Source: Icerya purchasi
Lineage: Eukaryota; Arthropoda; Insecta; Hemiptera; Monophlebidae
Length of the DNA: 64,000 nucleotides
Direction: 5' to 3'
Assembly (NCBI GenBank): GCA_039619475.1
Contig: CM077116.1
Location: 31,507,183-31,571,182, forward strand
Both the position numbers and the translations under genes were made by a program. Shown piece after piece: positions 36,482 through 48,216 of this stretch (position 1 is the first letter of the stretch; each line of letters begins with the position of its first letter). Below the pieces are notes generated by a model, which was not told the origin of the DNA, ran no database searches, and was given only the letters and a program-made list of their open reading frames with translations.

Positions 36482-38340
36482 ATGCTAAGTAACAAAATCA
36501 ACTTAAAAATTTCATTAAAAACTAGAAGTGACATAGAAACATCTGTTGAAGACTTTATAAAAACTGTCCAGGAATCAGCTTGGGCAGCTACACCACGTAA
36601 CAAGAAATACGAAACAATCAAATATTACCTGGCAGAAATACGTAGAGAAGTTGCTTTAAAGAGGAAACTGCGGAAGATATGGCAAAATAATAGAAGAGTC
36701 CGATAGACAAAACTAGATTAAATAACCAAACAAAGCGAGTAAAACAACTGCTACAGAATCACAGAAATAAAACATTCAGTGAATACTTATATAACTTGTC
36801 ATCCACTCGTCAATATTACTATTCCCTTTGAAAAGCAACCAAAAGAAAGATAAATGGAAAATGGACTTGAAATGATCTCGAGAAGGCCGAAAAATTTGGA
36901 AATTATTTTGCTGATGTCTTCCAGACAAATTCTGGAACAGATTTTCTACCAACACCGCTAGACGATGTAGATCAGAGGAATACCGTTCAATATATGTCTC
37001 CTGGAGAAATTAAGTCAATAATTCCAGCCATGAATCCGAATAAATCACCCGGATACGATCTAATTACGTCCAGGGTATTAAAGGAATTACCTCGCAAAGG
37101 TCTTGTCCTACTAACTTATATATTCAGTGCTATACTTCGGTTACGATATTTTCCTATCCAGCTGAAGTTTTCACAAATTATAATAACAAAGAAACCGCAA
37201 AAACCTGCAGAGGAACTAACATCATATCGACCAATTTCTCTTCTTCCGGTGCTTTCTGAAGTATACGAAAAGATAATATTAAAAAGAATATTTAATACCG
37301 GAACATCAGTTTGGATTTCGAGCTGGTCATGGAACTGTAGAGTAGATACACCGTATAGCCAATATTATTGAACAGTCTTTGGGGGCTAAAAAAATATGCG
37401 ATACGGCTTTCTTTGATGTTAAACAGACGTTTGATAGCGTATGACACGAAGGGCTGGTCTATAAAATCCGGTGCCACCTCCCATATCAGATTTTTAGAAT
37501 TATTTAAATCTTATCTTAGTGAACGATATTTCGTGATTAAGTATGGAGATGTAGAATCTCGATTGCATCCGATAAAAGCTGTTGTACATCAAGGTAGCAT
37601 ACTGGGACCGGTTCTTTACTAAATTTATACAGCGGATATACCTGTGTCAAATAACGCGGAAATAGCCACTTTCGCGGACAATACAGCAGTGATTTGTTCA
37701 GATTCGTCGCTAGAAAATGTCGCAATAAACCTACAATTAGCTTTTAATACACTCTCAATATGGTTCAGACGGTGGCGAATAGTAATCAAAGAAAAAATAT
37801 CTGCCCGTGTAATATCTACAAATAAAAAAATCTGCAATGTTAAAAATATTCATATTAACAATCAGATAATTCCGGTTAAGGAATCAGCAAAATATCTCGG
37901 AATCCATTTGGACAAACAACTAACATGGAAAAGCCATATAGTTAAAAAACGGAACGAATTGAATATAAAGTATAGGAACATGTTATGGCTTATAGGAAGA
38001 AAATCCGAAATATCGCTGAAGTATAAATTACTATTGTATAATCAAATTCTAAAACCTATATGGGGCGTATGGAAGTCCACTATGGGGCTGTGCTAAACAG
38101 AGTAATATAGCGATAATACAGCGTTTCGAAAGTAAAGTACTAAGAACAATTGCAGACGTCCCATGGTATGTAAGCAAACTTACACTGCACACGGATTTGG
38201 CGGTTAAAGCTGTCAAAGAACAAATACAAGAAATACCTTGGAAATATGACATTAAACTAAATCATCACAAAAATAACTTAGCCATTGGTTTACTAGACAA
38301 TTCGGCAGAAATCAGATGATTAAAACGAACAATGCCGACA
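36482..38340 (+). pseudogene. Jockey ORF2 reverse transcriptase fragments
   Basis: Successive frames carry MNPNKSPGYDLI, YRPISLLPVLSEVYEKII (36994-37371), VHQGSILGPVLY (37368-37622), ATFADNTAVI and AKYLGIHLDKQLTW (37644-38096), and a thumb region to about 38340. The catalytic FADD box reads FADN, so the second Asp is lost. Several stops and frameshifts are present. Confidence 0.85.
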
Positions 38341-38739
38341 GATTTATTATAAATGAACAGTGATAATTAAAAAGTATTAAAATACAGGTAACGTAAATCC
38401 TTGTCGCTGGATAAGGATTTCCGCAAATCATCCATATTGTGTTAATAAAATTGCTAGATAGCCCAGAGCTATTTGCAAAATTGAAAAAAAAAAAAAAAAA
38501 AAATCGATGTCAGGTTTAAAATAAAATAAGAACGTAACATTAATAGTTTTGCGAGAGAACGGTAAGTATTAAATATTAATTATAATTAAATCCATAGGTA
38601 ACATTTATACAAATACATTTTATAGTATAAATTAATTTTCTCTGTTAGGACAATTTTTTTCATAGAGGCTTTGGTTTGGGGGGGGGGGTCTTCCCCTCCA
38701 TGGATCTGTCACTGATCATTAAGTCTATTTCTTGTTTTG

Positions 38740-39245
38740 TCTACTGCCAAATGTCGGCCACAAATGCCGAGGTTTTGAATTAGTTAATGGCCCAATAGTA
38801 AAAATATGAAATGTGAAATCATGTTAAACTGTGGGAGTTCTTATTGGGCTTGTGTGATTAATGTAAATTCACACAGTAGTTGTGTGATGTTGCCATTTAT
38901 AAAAACTATATATGAATAAGTAGTTGTCACTCTCTCAATGATTGGTACTGAAGCCAAACTTCAACTATCTCGCAGACATTTCTGGGTTGGGTCAAAAACC
39001 AGTTGAATCCGGGCAAGAAAATTGTCTCTAAAATGCCATGTGATACCTCTGGTACTATGATTATTCATCTGAGTATATGTTTCAGCTTAAAAGCCAAATT
39101 GGTTGTAACTGAGCCAAAAGTAATAATTGTTTTCTTGTCGGTACCTTCCAGCCCGAAACCTTGATCCAATTGCTCAAGTTTTAGTTGTTTTCCAATGACG
39201 GAGATATTTAAGCCGGTGTTCGCGAGAAATGAACAGTACAACTTC
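38740..39245 (-). pseudogene. Ty3/Gypsy protease remnant
   Basis: The minus-strand reading from 39240 gives FLANTGLNISVIGKQL, matching the FLVDTGSDISVLP active-site region of Gypsy aspartic protease with the catalytic Asp changed to Asn. TFGSVTTNLAF and SHGILETIFLPGFNW follow, equivalent to the xPILGADFLxxFGL end. One stop lies inside. It is upstream (minus sense) of the RT remnant at 34240, separated from it by the Jockey-bearing insertion. Confidence 0.6.
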
Positions 39246-39249
39246 TAAT

Positions 39250-41200
39250 CTAAACTAAATATTCGCTGTGGCTTAAGTTGAATCGAAGCAGTCACAACTA
39301 TCCTGTTTCATTTCTTTAGTTTTCTTGATCGGCCAGTTGTAATTTCGGATTGAATATACTAAAAACTTTCTGATGTCGTGCACGGAAATAGGGTACAAGA
39401 ATATAATTTTAACCGCTATAGTTTGTAGTACTGCGTTCCTTGCGGTGGACTTATTTAACTTGCATGACAGCGTCAACGATGGAATTCAAATCTATCCTAC
39501 TAATCTGAATCTGAGACTAAGGAGAATAAAAAATTATCGGAATATCATGATCATTAAGTGACATTTGTATCAGTTATCGAACAAAACAATATGATTCTAC
39601 GCTCACTGTTTACATCAAATACATGTTTTCGGATTCTCTTTAAATTTATCACTTATATAAATAGAATTCCTGGTAAAAGTAACTAGACTGATGAAAGGAC
39701 GCATCGGTCGCTAGTAGAATATAACTTTCCTGTTGGAAAAATTTGTACATTTTTTTCTCGTGCATTAAGATCTATACTCTATTCAGGTGAGTTAACGAAT
39801 GTCTGTATCTTTGTTATGCATGAACGTATGAACGTGCACACAAATTCACATATACGTAATACTAATACGTTTTTATATATAATCCTCATACCGAGTAACA
39901 AAAATTTTAAAAATGTGTCGGAACGCGTGGAGGCAATTTCTTTTAAAATTTAGATTCCATGTGCCAAGTTTCGACCGTTTCCATCGTAGTTCTGCATTTT
40001 TTTCGGGCCCCCATTTTGTCTCCATAATCTTATTTTATTTATGCTTCACCGTATTATAATCCATTCAAGCGATGCATTTAAAATTGAAAACATTCAAAAA
40101 AATAAAATGTAACAATGGAACTTTCTTCAAAAATTTCGTTCAAAATTTGAAATCTAAATACTGAGTTTCGAATCGATCTCCGGTATTTTAGGCCCTTCTC
40201 TCATACCATTTATCAAACTTTTTTATTTTTATTTTTGCCGATGTTTATTTCTGTACACGTGCAGAAAATTTTAAAGTATAATAAATAAATTAAGGATTAA
40301 AAATTAGAATGATATCATCGTAAAATCGTAAGCTTTTAAATCGAATGCGTGAGAGGGCGGCTCAAGGAAATTGCTTGGTTTAACGAGGGCTGGAACATAC
40401 ATTACATCTGCGGTAGTGTATATAGTTAGAACTGTACTTAAAACGATAGGATATCATAAAAGAGCGGGAGGGAGGCAAAAATAAGCTAGTTTTGTTTGCT
40501 TATGTCTATGTTACATGTTGGTGAGAGAGAAAAAAGAAAAGAAATTAAATAAGCTATTTTCATTATTACAATTACAAATCGTTAGGTGTTGAATCGGTAT
40601 GCGCAGTGACGTATAAAGTTTGAACGATATTTTTTAGAAAACAGAATATCTCGAAAGAGTGTGAGAGATAAACACGAACATTAAGCGCGTTATAAATGCG
40701 AATGAGAAAAGAACAAATAATATTATCGACGTTGAAGTATGGCCCACTGACGCTAGGTGGGCAGTTAACAGCTTTAAGGGGTAGGCGATCAATCGAGAAT
40801 TACCGATTATAAATTTCTCTCTTTCTCCTGTTGCATTACTGTCGAGGGTAACAAAATGTATGATTCATTCGTGAATGTTTAGACTGAATTTTACTACTAC
40901 ACATACAAAATATGAATCAGCTAAAGAATTAGACAAAAAACGGTATAAGAATTTCTCGAATGAAAACGAAGTTATGTAATAAACACCATTTTACATCCGC
41001 TTTCATATATTTCTCACCCTAATGTCTCCAACTCGCGTAAAAGATAGCAGCCTATATTTCAGAATTCTTATAAAATTCGCGTTTAGAAATAGAAAATTAA
41101 AAAAAAAAACCTTAATAATGGGACACGTCTCAGTAAATTCCTTTAAAATTTAGATCGTTAGTGTCGAGTTTCGAACGTTTTCAAAAATTTACATTTTTCT
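39250..41200. other. No gene recognised; repeated non-coding module
   Basis: A block with TTTAAAATTTAGAT then GTxxCxAGTTTCGAxCGTTT occurs at about 39935-40000 and 41135-41180, with a weaker version (AAATTTGAAATCTAAATACTGAGTTTCGAATCG) at 40140-40180. A GCCCAC...GTGGGC hairpin is at 40741-40761. No coding frame is recognised. Confidence 0.4.
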
Positions 41201-41214
41201 TTTTTGTTTTTAAT

Positions 41215-42400
41215 AATAATAATTTGCGAGTCCCACAAGGGGGCACTAGCCCGTCTGTGGGTTCCCAACATGAATTATATCATTCATTTGTACAATATTA
41301 ACTTAACTCAAGTACTACTTTCTGTTACAACATTAAAGAGTGTTAACTTACATATTACTATACTACAAAATCCACACTCTGATTATTTATCATTTATCTT
41401 ACAATTATACACCATCATCTAAAATAATATTTCCTATTCCGATACCTTAATATGATAACATTTATGTATTACAATAATACAATATAATTTTTATACAACT
41501 ACCACTCTCTCATTAGCAGCTTAAAACTGGAGATAGTAATCTCATGTCAACGTAGCTTCAATGTTATAAGTGGTTATTACTAGTATTACGATACTTTTTT
41601 TTTTTTTTTCTTTTGTTACTATTTCTAATTCCTCTTTACACCATGCTATCAACCAAATTTTAACCTTGTTTTTCCATCTCTCCAGATTTTTTTCATTTCG
41701 AATTTCCTTTCGTATGTTCCCCATTAATTTTATTAATACAGGTCTTCCTCTACATTGTGTCTATTTTACTGTTAATTCCCCTAGATTGTACATAGCAGGA
41801 ATTAAGCGAAATTTCTAGTCCTGTACGTTCTTGTTCTAGTTGGTAACTGCCTATCTTCGAGTTTAGCATACTCAGTAATTTGCTGTAATAGTATAAAGCA
41901 TTTTTGGTAACATTTCGTTATTTTTGTCACCGAGTGATGTTAGCTAATGCGTCCATTTTATTCTCGTGGTGTGAAACCAGTTTTAAACATTTTTTTTGCA
42001 ATTTGTTGATTTTCCTCATTTCTGTAATTTTCGCCTCACCCCAAATTCCGATTCCGTATTTAATTCTTGACATTATTACGGCTTCGAAATATAACCTTAG
42101 GCTTTTGTATGTCATACTTTGTTTTAATTTATATAGTGCAAGAATATAGTTTACCTGACTTTCTCTCTACTATTGTCAATATGGTTTCTCCATGTTAAAC
42201 CGTTATCTAATGCTATCCCAAGATATTTAAATTCATTCACATTTTCTAACTTTTCACAACCACATATTTTCCTTTTATGTAAACACTTTGTATTGTGTAA
42301 AATTAATTTGGGGACGAACGTTCTAAACCGGCTTGTCGTTCTTATATGCATCACTTGTGTTTTTTTAGCATTAATTAATCATTTTCTTCCAATTACTAGA
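41215..42400 (-). mobile_element. CR1-like LINE 3' part, degenerate
   Basis: Minus-strand frames give TQVMHIRTTSR, LENVNEFKYLGIALDNGLTW, IMSRIKYGIGIWGEAK, KLQKKCLKL, MLPKMLYYYSKLL and a Trp/Lys-rich tail. This is colinear with the element at 56931-58990, including the GIxIWGEAK and PKMxYYY segments. It is 5'-truncated in the RT thumb. The 3' end has a 30 nt hairpin (41232-41261) and then TTATTATTA repeats. Confidence 0.85.
41232..41261 (-). other. 3' terminal stem-loop of CR1-like LINE
   Basis: Minus strand: CCCACA outer arm, GAC bulge, GGGC-TAGT-GCCC inner stem, CCT bulge, TGTGGG closing arm. The same architecture occurs at 58942-58971 with a compensating base-pair change. Confidence 0.75.
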
Positions 42401-43150
42401 AATAAAATTATAAATTACTTACGGACCGTATAATAAAGAGTACAGAATCGGTGTACCAAATGAACTAGTGCTGATGGTGTGTGCGAGAATGCGTGTTCGT
42501 GTATAACCGTGGTGCTCAGCAGGCTTCGCCGTCTGATGGAACGGCCAGCGGGCGAACGAGAGACTGACTTGCACTGGTGTGCATAGGAGAATGGCTGTGC
42601 GTGTGTATGCATGGAAATAAATGGCGAGAAATTTTAGATGATTGAATACTTAAGCTGCATTTTGGTAAACTGTTGTTCAATTAGAAAAGGTTGAATTAAA
42701 TTTCTGGTAATACAATGGTATTTTTAGGTCAAATAGGATCAATTTTTAATTCATACAATTGAAAGGAAGGAGGAGAGACTTTGGTTCGTTTTTGATACTG
42801 CAGTAGCATACTCAGAAAGAGAAAAAAAAACAATGTCGAATATTTAACTCACGCGGCGGGGAGGGGAGGAGTTGGTTAACTTTAGCGACGGAATAGAGTG
42901 TTTTAATTAATTTTGAGTACTTTCACACAAATTTCAAACTCGAGGGCGGGAACGTTCGGCAGCTGTACCGCCTAGGCGGCTAGTGTACACGGCAGTGACC
43001 ATGTGCGTTTGTAGGAATGGTTGGGGAGTTTTTTTTGTTGGAGACTGAGAAAGTGTACCCATGCTATATTTGATTACTTATATACGGATTTTTTAACTGG
43101 TACAAAGGGGCTGAAGAAAGGTTGTGATAATATGTAGTACTTAGGTGTGA
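42401..43150. other. GC-richer region without recognised gene
   Basis: 42430-42620 and 42840-43030 are richer in G+C, with GTGTGCG-type words. No frame carries a known motif. It could be a 5' UTR or promoter part of an element. AATTTCAAACTCG recurs here and at 43950. Confidence 0.35.
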
Positions 43151-43173
43151 TAGCAGAAACCCGAGACGATCTT

Positions 43174-43860
43174 TAAAAAATGATGGACATAGTCGTACAA
43201 CACAGTAAGTTTTTCACACTCTTAGTGAACATTGCCAAAACTAAAGTCATGGTCTTCGCCAAAAAACCGATAAGGTGCAGAATAAATATTAACGGAATTG
43301 AATTAGAACAAGTCAGCTCATTAAAATATCTCGATACTATCTTGAATGGCACATGCATCGTAAGAAGAGAGATTCGTTCGAGAATTGAACAGGCCAAGTC
43401 AACGTTAATAAAAATGAAGAATTTAAGACGCCGGCTACTCCGACAATTACTTTTCTCGATTTTATATTACGGTTGCGAGTGCTGGACTCTGGACGCTGCC
43501 CCGGAGAAGAACATACAGACGTTTGAGCTGTATACGTACCAACGCATTCTCCGAATCTCCTGGACCGAGAAGATCACGACCAAAGAGGTACTCAGCAGAC
43601 TGAAAAAGGAACCAGAAGTACTCAACACAATTAAGGAAAGTAAGCTGACATATCTCTGGCATATTCTGCTCAGGCTAAAGTATGAGGTTCCACGTTTAAT
43701 TCTACAAGGAAAAATCGCCGGAAAACGTTCGATAGGACGTAGACAGAACTCTTGGCTAAAAGACCTCCGCCGCTGATTCAACGCATCATCAGTCGAGCTG
43801 TTTAGATCCGTCGTATCCAAAATTGAGACGGCGAATGAAGAAGAAGAAGGTCAAATTTAA
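43174..43860 (+). pseudogene. RTE-like LINE reverse transcriptase C-terminal fragment
   Basis: An open frame of 198 codons carries VNIAKTKVMVF, EQVSSLKYLDTIL, ILYYGCECWTL, TFELYTYQRILRISWTEK and SIGRRQNSWLKDLRR, the RT thumb and C-terminal domain of RTE-like endonuclease/RT LINEs. The frame is open past the ATG on its 5' side only briefly. The 3' end is GAAGAAGAAGG, the usual A/G-rich tail of these elements. 5'-truncated. Confidence 0.8.
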
Positions 43861-44777
43861 ATGCTTACACATGAATGTGAATTTGTGCAGTCAGAGGTAG
43901 ATAATTTTTGGAACCAGGATATTATAGGCTAGTTCTGACTACTTACATTCGAATTTCAAACTCGTGAAACGAAATTGGACGTGTGTGTACAAGTGTGATG
44001 CTCTCCTTGCTTTAGGTTCGTATGCATTAATGGTGTGGTAATCGAGGGAGTATGGGACTAGCGTGTGTGAGAATAGTCACGCGTGTGTTTGCGTGGAATA
44101 GCCAGTGTGATAATTTTGAACAATCAATTAGAATACACTTGTGTCGAATTTGGTTAGTTACACATAAATATTGGTAGCAAAATAGTTTACTATGGATAAT
44201 GTTAATAATTATATTCAGATATTTCGAACTCGCACAGCGCAAGTGATGGGTACTAAAAACGATAAAAAGTTCTTAAATCATAAAAAGCTTTTTGAAGAAC
44301 ATGTTCAGAACATCTACAAATAATAAAATTTTCCCGAAAAATTATTTGCAATTAAAAAAATAAACCTCTTAAACTATACAATATGATTTTGAGAATGTAT
44401 GTTGTATGTTTATTAAACAAAATGAACTTTATGAAAATAAATTCTAAATTGAATAATGAATAAAGCATTATGTCACACGTGTGACCTGAATACGAAATTT
44501 AGATTTCAACCGAAGTTGTCAATAAAAATAAAAAAAACCAAAAAAAACCCTCGCTAGCTGTATACAAGTTAATACAAGAGTGCATCAAATGTGTGGTGTA
44601 AAATAAGTATAACGTTATATAATCCATACAAATAAAGTAAAAAAAAAAAAAAAAGTAGTAAATAAATATGAATATATTGCGAATATTACATGAACTATCA
44701 ACGGCAATGTTGTATCGAAATATATTTAATATAATTATCATGATCTATCATCTGAATCATTCATTTACAATTTTTTC

Positions 44778-44830
44778 CAGTGGCTTGTCAAACAGGGAGT
44801 AAATGGGATATCACCCCCCTCCCACCTAAA
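44778..44830 (+). mobile_element. hAT-like terminus
   Basis: CAGTGGCTTGTCAAACAGGG followed by a C-rich run resembles hAT ends. The matching end was not found. Confidence 0.3.
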
Positions 44831-45282
44831 AAAATAAATAAAAAATTCTATCGGTATTTTTGGTAAATTTTAATTCGAAGTCGGCAAACTAAATTTGCCA
44901 GTCATATATTGATAACAAATATGAAAATCTTTTTCATAATATTGGTGCGTAATAAAAAAATAAAGTTATGAATCAGCAATTTGAAATCGAAATGAATTTT
45001 GGTTTATTTAAGCCGAAAACTTTGAGAAATTTAAGTTGTTTCAGTTCGCCGACAATGCTGCAATGTCGGCGAATAAAAATTTGTTTCGTAAAATCAATGA
45101 TTCAAAATGTAGAACTCATATGCGCCAATTTGAAAAAAAGAGACCAATTCATTTACCTGCGTCCAAAATACGGAAATAACACTATAGAATAGTCAGAAAA
45201 TTGGCAGTTTTTTTTTTTTTTTTACGCCAAAATGAATACAAAAAAAATATTATTTTCTTTTAAAGTCTGCCTTTGACGTTAC

Positions 45283-45365
45283 CAGTGGCGGATCTAAGGG
45301 GTGGCGCGGGTGGGCCTGGCTCCTCCGCACTTTTTCTGGGCCCCTCCATGGCCCCCCCCCCAAAC
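45283..45365 (+). mobile_element. hAT-like terminus CAGTGGCGGATCTAAGGGG
   Basis: The sequence agrees with the common hAT end CAGTGGCGGATCC(A)GGGG, followed by G-rich and C-rich patches. It stands about 260 bp upstream of hAT transposase remnants. A candidate partner (complement CAGGCCCGGATTAAG) lies at 47485-47499, but the flanking octamers do not match. Confidence 0.45.
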
Positions 45366-45559
45366 TCGAAGATTAACACGAGAAGAAATACGTAAAATTT
45401 TTTTCTTCTACAAACATCACACGAAAAATATTACATCCGTCGAACATTAAAATCTTGGTGTTGTTACATTTGTAGTCTGTCTCTGCACCTATGATATGCG
45501 TTGAGACAGGCGGCGTTTAATTTAAGCATGTTTTACGAAATTTTATTCGACTTTAGAAT

Positions 45560-46165
45560 GGTGAGTGAATATATGCAATCCACCAACGCTGAAATCAGCC
45601 GTGTTCTTTGCCTAATTGAATCGTTACTGTTAAGCTTAACCGATTACCGAATTAATGATGAGTTTTTGTAAAAAAATTTTATAAATACTGCATTCAAATG
45701 TGCGAAGAAAACGAAATTGAAGTAAAATGTGCTAGCAAACGAAGTCGTAAAATTTCTAAAAAATATGAAAATTTTATAGTTTCAAGTTCTGCATCTGAAT
45801 CGGACGATGATGTTTTTCAAGACGAAAGTGACTATAAAATTAAAATTTTGTATCCTATTTTAGATTTGGCCATTTCTGAACTAAACTCTCGATTTTCTGA
45901 TAATAATCCTATTTTAAAAGCCAATCGAATGTTTCAATCCAACGAGTGATACTTTTTTAAAATATTCATTATTGGAACCCTTAGCTATTCACTATGATGT
46001 CGACGTTGAAACTCTACAAGCGGAATTAAAATTGCTACTAAAAACATTGAAAATTCACGAAAATGAAAAAAAAGCAAAAGTTAAATCTACCATGATGTTC
46101 CTTGATTTTCTAGAAATTTACAAAAATTGTTATGTAGAATGGTACGTTTCTTTTTTTTTAATGTA
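45560..46165 (+). pseudogene. hAT (ZMYM1-like) transposase, C-terminal half fragment
   Basis: Frames give KNFINTAFKCAKK, KCASKRSRKISKKYENF, YPILDLAISELNSRFSDNN and LLEPLAIHYDVDVETLQAELKLL. This matches the region just before the dimerisation domain of ZMYM1-like hAT transposases (lysine-rich patch, YxPxLDxxxSELxxRF, then a helix with LxxEL). Frameshifts lie near 45690 and 45950. Confidence 0.65.
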
Positions 46166-46340
46166 AAACATCTATTGGCGCGTTTTGGGAGTAAAACCAA
46201 TTTGTATGCCGTGACGGCAAACGGCGTGACGCTTTCATGCCGTCAGCCAATTCAAAAATATAAAATCAGTAATCTATTTCGATGAGTACTTTCGCTGCTT
46301 TTTTATCAAATTTTTTAGAGGTAAGTGTTTCATACAAGTT

Positions 46341-46660
46341 ATGCGTGAACAAACATTTGAAAAAATACATGCAATATTTCAATCAAAACTTAATATCTTT
46401 CCAATCAATAAAGACATATCAACCAAAAAACAACGTCGGTTTACTTCAGCATGGTATACTGAATTTCTCCTGTTAGAATTCGGTCTCTATAAAGATGCAG
46501 TTTTTTGTTTTGCTTGCAGTATATTTTCAGAAGGAATCGGAAGATTTAAAAGTAATTCAGAATGTGTATCTGTAGGAGTACGACAGTAGCATAAAATGAA
46601 AAGTCGTTGTACCAACGGGCAAGGAAAATTGGTTCCACGCTTTACTTCAGAATCTCATTG
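46341..46660 (+). pseudogene. hAT TTF-type zinc finger fragment
   Basis: TKKQRRFTSAWYTEF, LLEFGLYKDAVFCFACSIFS is the TTF-type zinc-finger module (W-x3-F, LEYS-KDAxFCFxC) found at the N-terminus of hAT transposases. It then continues as HKMKSRCTNGQGKLV after a stop. It lies downstream of the C-terminal half, the reverse of the natural order, so the two pieces come from different or rearranged copies. Confidence 0.65.
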
Positions 46661-47039
46661 AGCAGTTATGAATGATTTGTGTTACCTTGTCTATTGTCGA
46701 TCGAAATTTTAAAATAACTTATTTATAATTTAAAAAAAAGAAAACACAACGGATGATTGAAGGGGAAAAAACAAACAAGCCTACTGAATTCCCCTTTATT
46801 AATTTGATTAATACATCCGAGCCATTAAAAAAAAACAAAACATAACGAATAAAAGTTTCAAAAAATAATTTTCTTTACAAATTAGTATTAATGATTATCA
46901 AAGCAGATATATAAAAGACGATAGGCACGCTTTATATATATTTTATACATCTTCAGCCGAACACGTTTTTCAATCGCAAACAAAAAAAAACACAATGGCC
47001 CACGCCAATCCAACACAAGCAACGTCAGGCATGTATTTA

Positions 47040-47085
47040 AGGGGGGTCTAGGGAAGGGGCTGCAGCCCCGGGCCCCATCATTTGT
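47040..47085. other. GC-rich palindrome GGGGCTGCAGCCCC
   Basis: A 14 bp perfect palindrome in a G-rich/C-rich stretch. Similar patches flank hAT ends, but no terminal repeat pair could be set. Confidence 0.35.
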
Positions 47086-47255
47086 CATATATATCAACTT
47101 AATTTTAAATAAACAGAGTTAACTTTACAGGAGTGCATTTTCTAATACATTTATTTGTTAATAATTTTGTATCCAATTTTATGTCCTCCTAGAGGAGGAA
47201 ACTTCGTAATAGTAAAATTTCGAGTTAAAATTTGCTGAAAAATTCACTGTTTAAA

Positions 47256-47258
<3 letters not shown>

Positions 47259-47308
<50 letters not shown>
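47259..47308. repeat. (TA)n microsatellite
   Basis: About 50 bp of AT dinucleotides. Confidence 0.95.
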
Positions 47309-47314
<6 letters not shown>

Positions 47315-47769
47315 TTTTTTTTGGGCATCGAAAATTCTACCCGTTGTTTGTATTTTTTAGTTTTGTTTACATTAATAATTATATGCTAATTCGTGAATTC
47401 AAAATAATATTATTAAATTAAGTTTAAAAAAATTTAGTTGTTCTATAAAACTGATAATTTTGTCACTCCCGGGCATATCATACACTTAATCCGGGCCTGC
47501 ACAACGTTTCTCAATTACCTGTTGCAGACCCCGACAGCCATACTGTCCTTAAAGAAAAACCGACGCTATCCTTACAATATAGCTATCTTTTAAACCTAGA
47601 CGCTAGCATACAATTAACAAAATAAAAATATATAAATATTACGAGCGGAAAAAAAAGTAGAAATAACTGTTAAGTACAAACGGACCTCTTATTTTTTTCT
47701 TCTTTTTTTTTTTGGGTTCGTCAACCAAGGGCCTTCATCCAGAAACAAATAATAAGGAATTTAATCCGA

Positions 47770-48087
47770 TCAGAAATCTTTGCTAAAAAGCAACAAATAG
47801 CAGGAATAATTAATTTGGGATAGAAAGGACAGGATATAGGAAGCACAATAAGGAGCAGGAATCCCAAGCATCAACAAATAGGAATACAAAGTGGAACGCT
47901 CGACAGAAAGAGATGAACACTGGAAGAACACATGATCGGCGTTGCAAATAACTGCATCTTCAGGATAGTGGTGACAGTGTGGGGAGGAAATTAGGGAAAA
48001 GCGATATCTGGAGGAAGGCAGTAAAGATTGGCCAAAACGCATATGAACAACGGAAACAACATCAGAGCGTCGAAGAGAGGGATGCAA
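47770..48087 (-). pseudogene. I-like LINE, C-terminal Cys/His tail
   Basis: An open piece with HYPEDAVICNADHVFFQCSS resembles the C-terminal HxxC...H-xFxC motif after the RNase H domain of such LINEs. Confidence 0.7.
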
Positions 48088-48216
48088 AAGGAACTATAAA
48101 TAGGCAGGAAGAGTAAGTTGAACTGACAGGTGAAATTAATAATTATTAGAAAAGGAGGAAACGTAAATATCCAATACCATGATCTGATATGAAAGCTTTC
48201 ACATATCGATAGGAGG

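Larger units (their letters stand above)
34840..38503 (+). mobile_element. Degenerate Jockey-clade LINE
   Basis: The element has gag, endonuclease and reverse transcriptase in order on the plus strand, ending in an A-run at 38484-38503. Gag (34930-35563) has a Pre_C2HC-like part and zinc knuckles. ORF2 is split into at least five frames. Its closest relative in the window is the Jockey at 59010-63048. Confidence 0.88.
34428..38714. mobile_element. Possible hAT-type ends enclosing a Jockey element
   Basis: At 34428 CAGGGGAGGTTCCAG is followed by a G12 run. At 38714, read inward on the minus strand, CAGTGACAGATCCATGG is followed by a C-rich run. Both resemble the CAGTGGCGGATCCAGGGGG ends of many hAT elements. 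The two parts of the Gypsy relic lie outside this interval, as if it had inserted there. No clean 8 bp duplication is visible (TATCACTA and ATCATTAA), so this is tentative. Confidence 0.35.

Noticed and set aside
45283..47499. Single complete hAT element between 45283 and 47499
   Set aside because: Ends are only partly similar, the flanking octamers GACGTTAC and CACAACGT do not match, and the transposase parts are in the wrong order.
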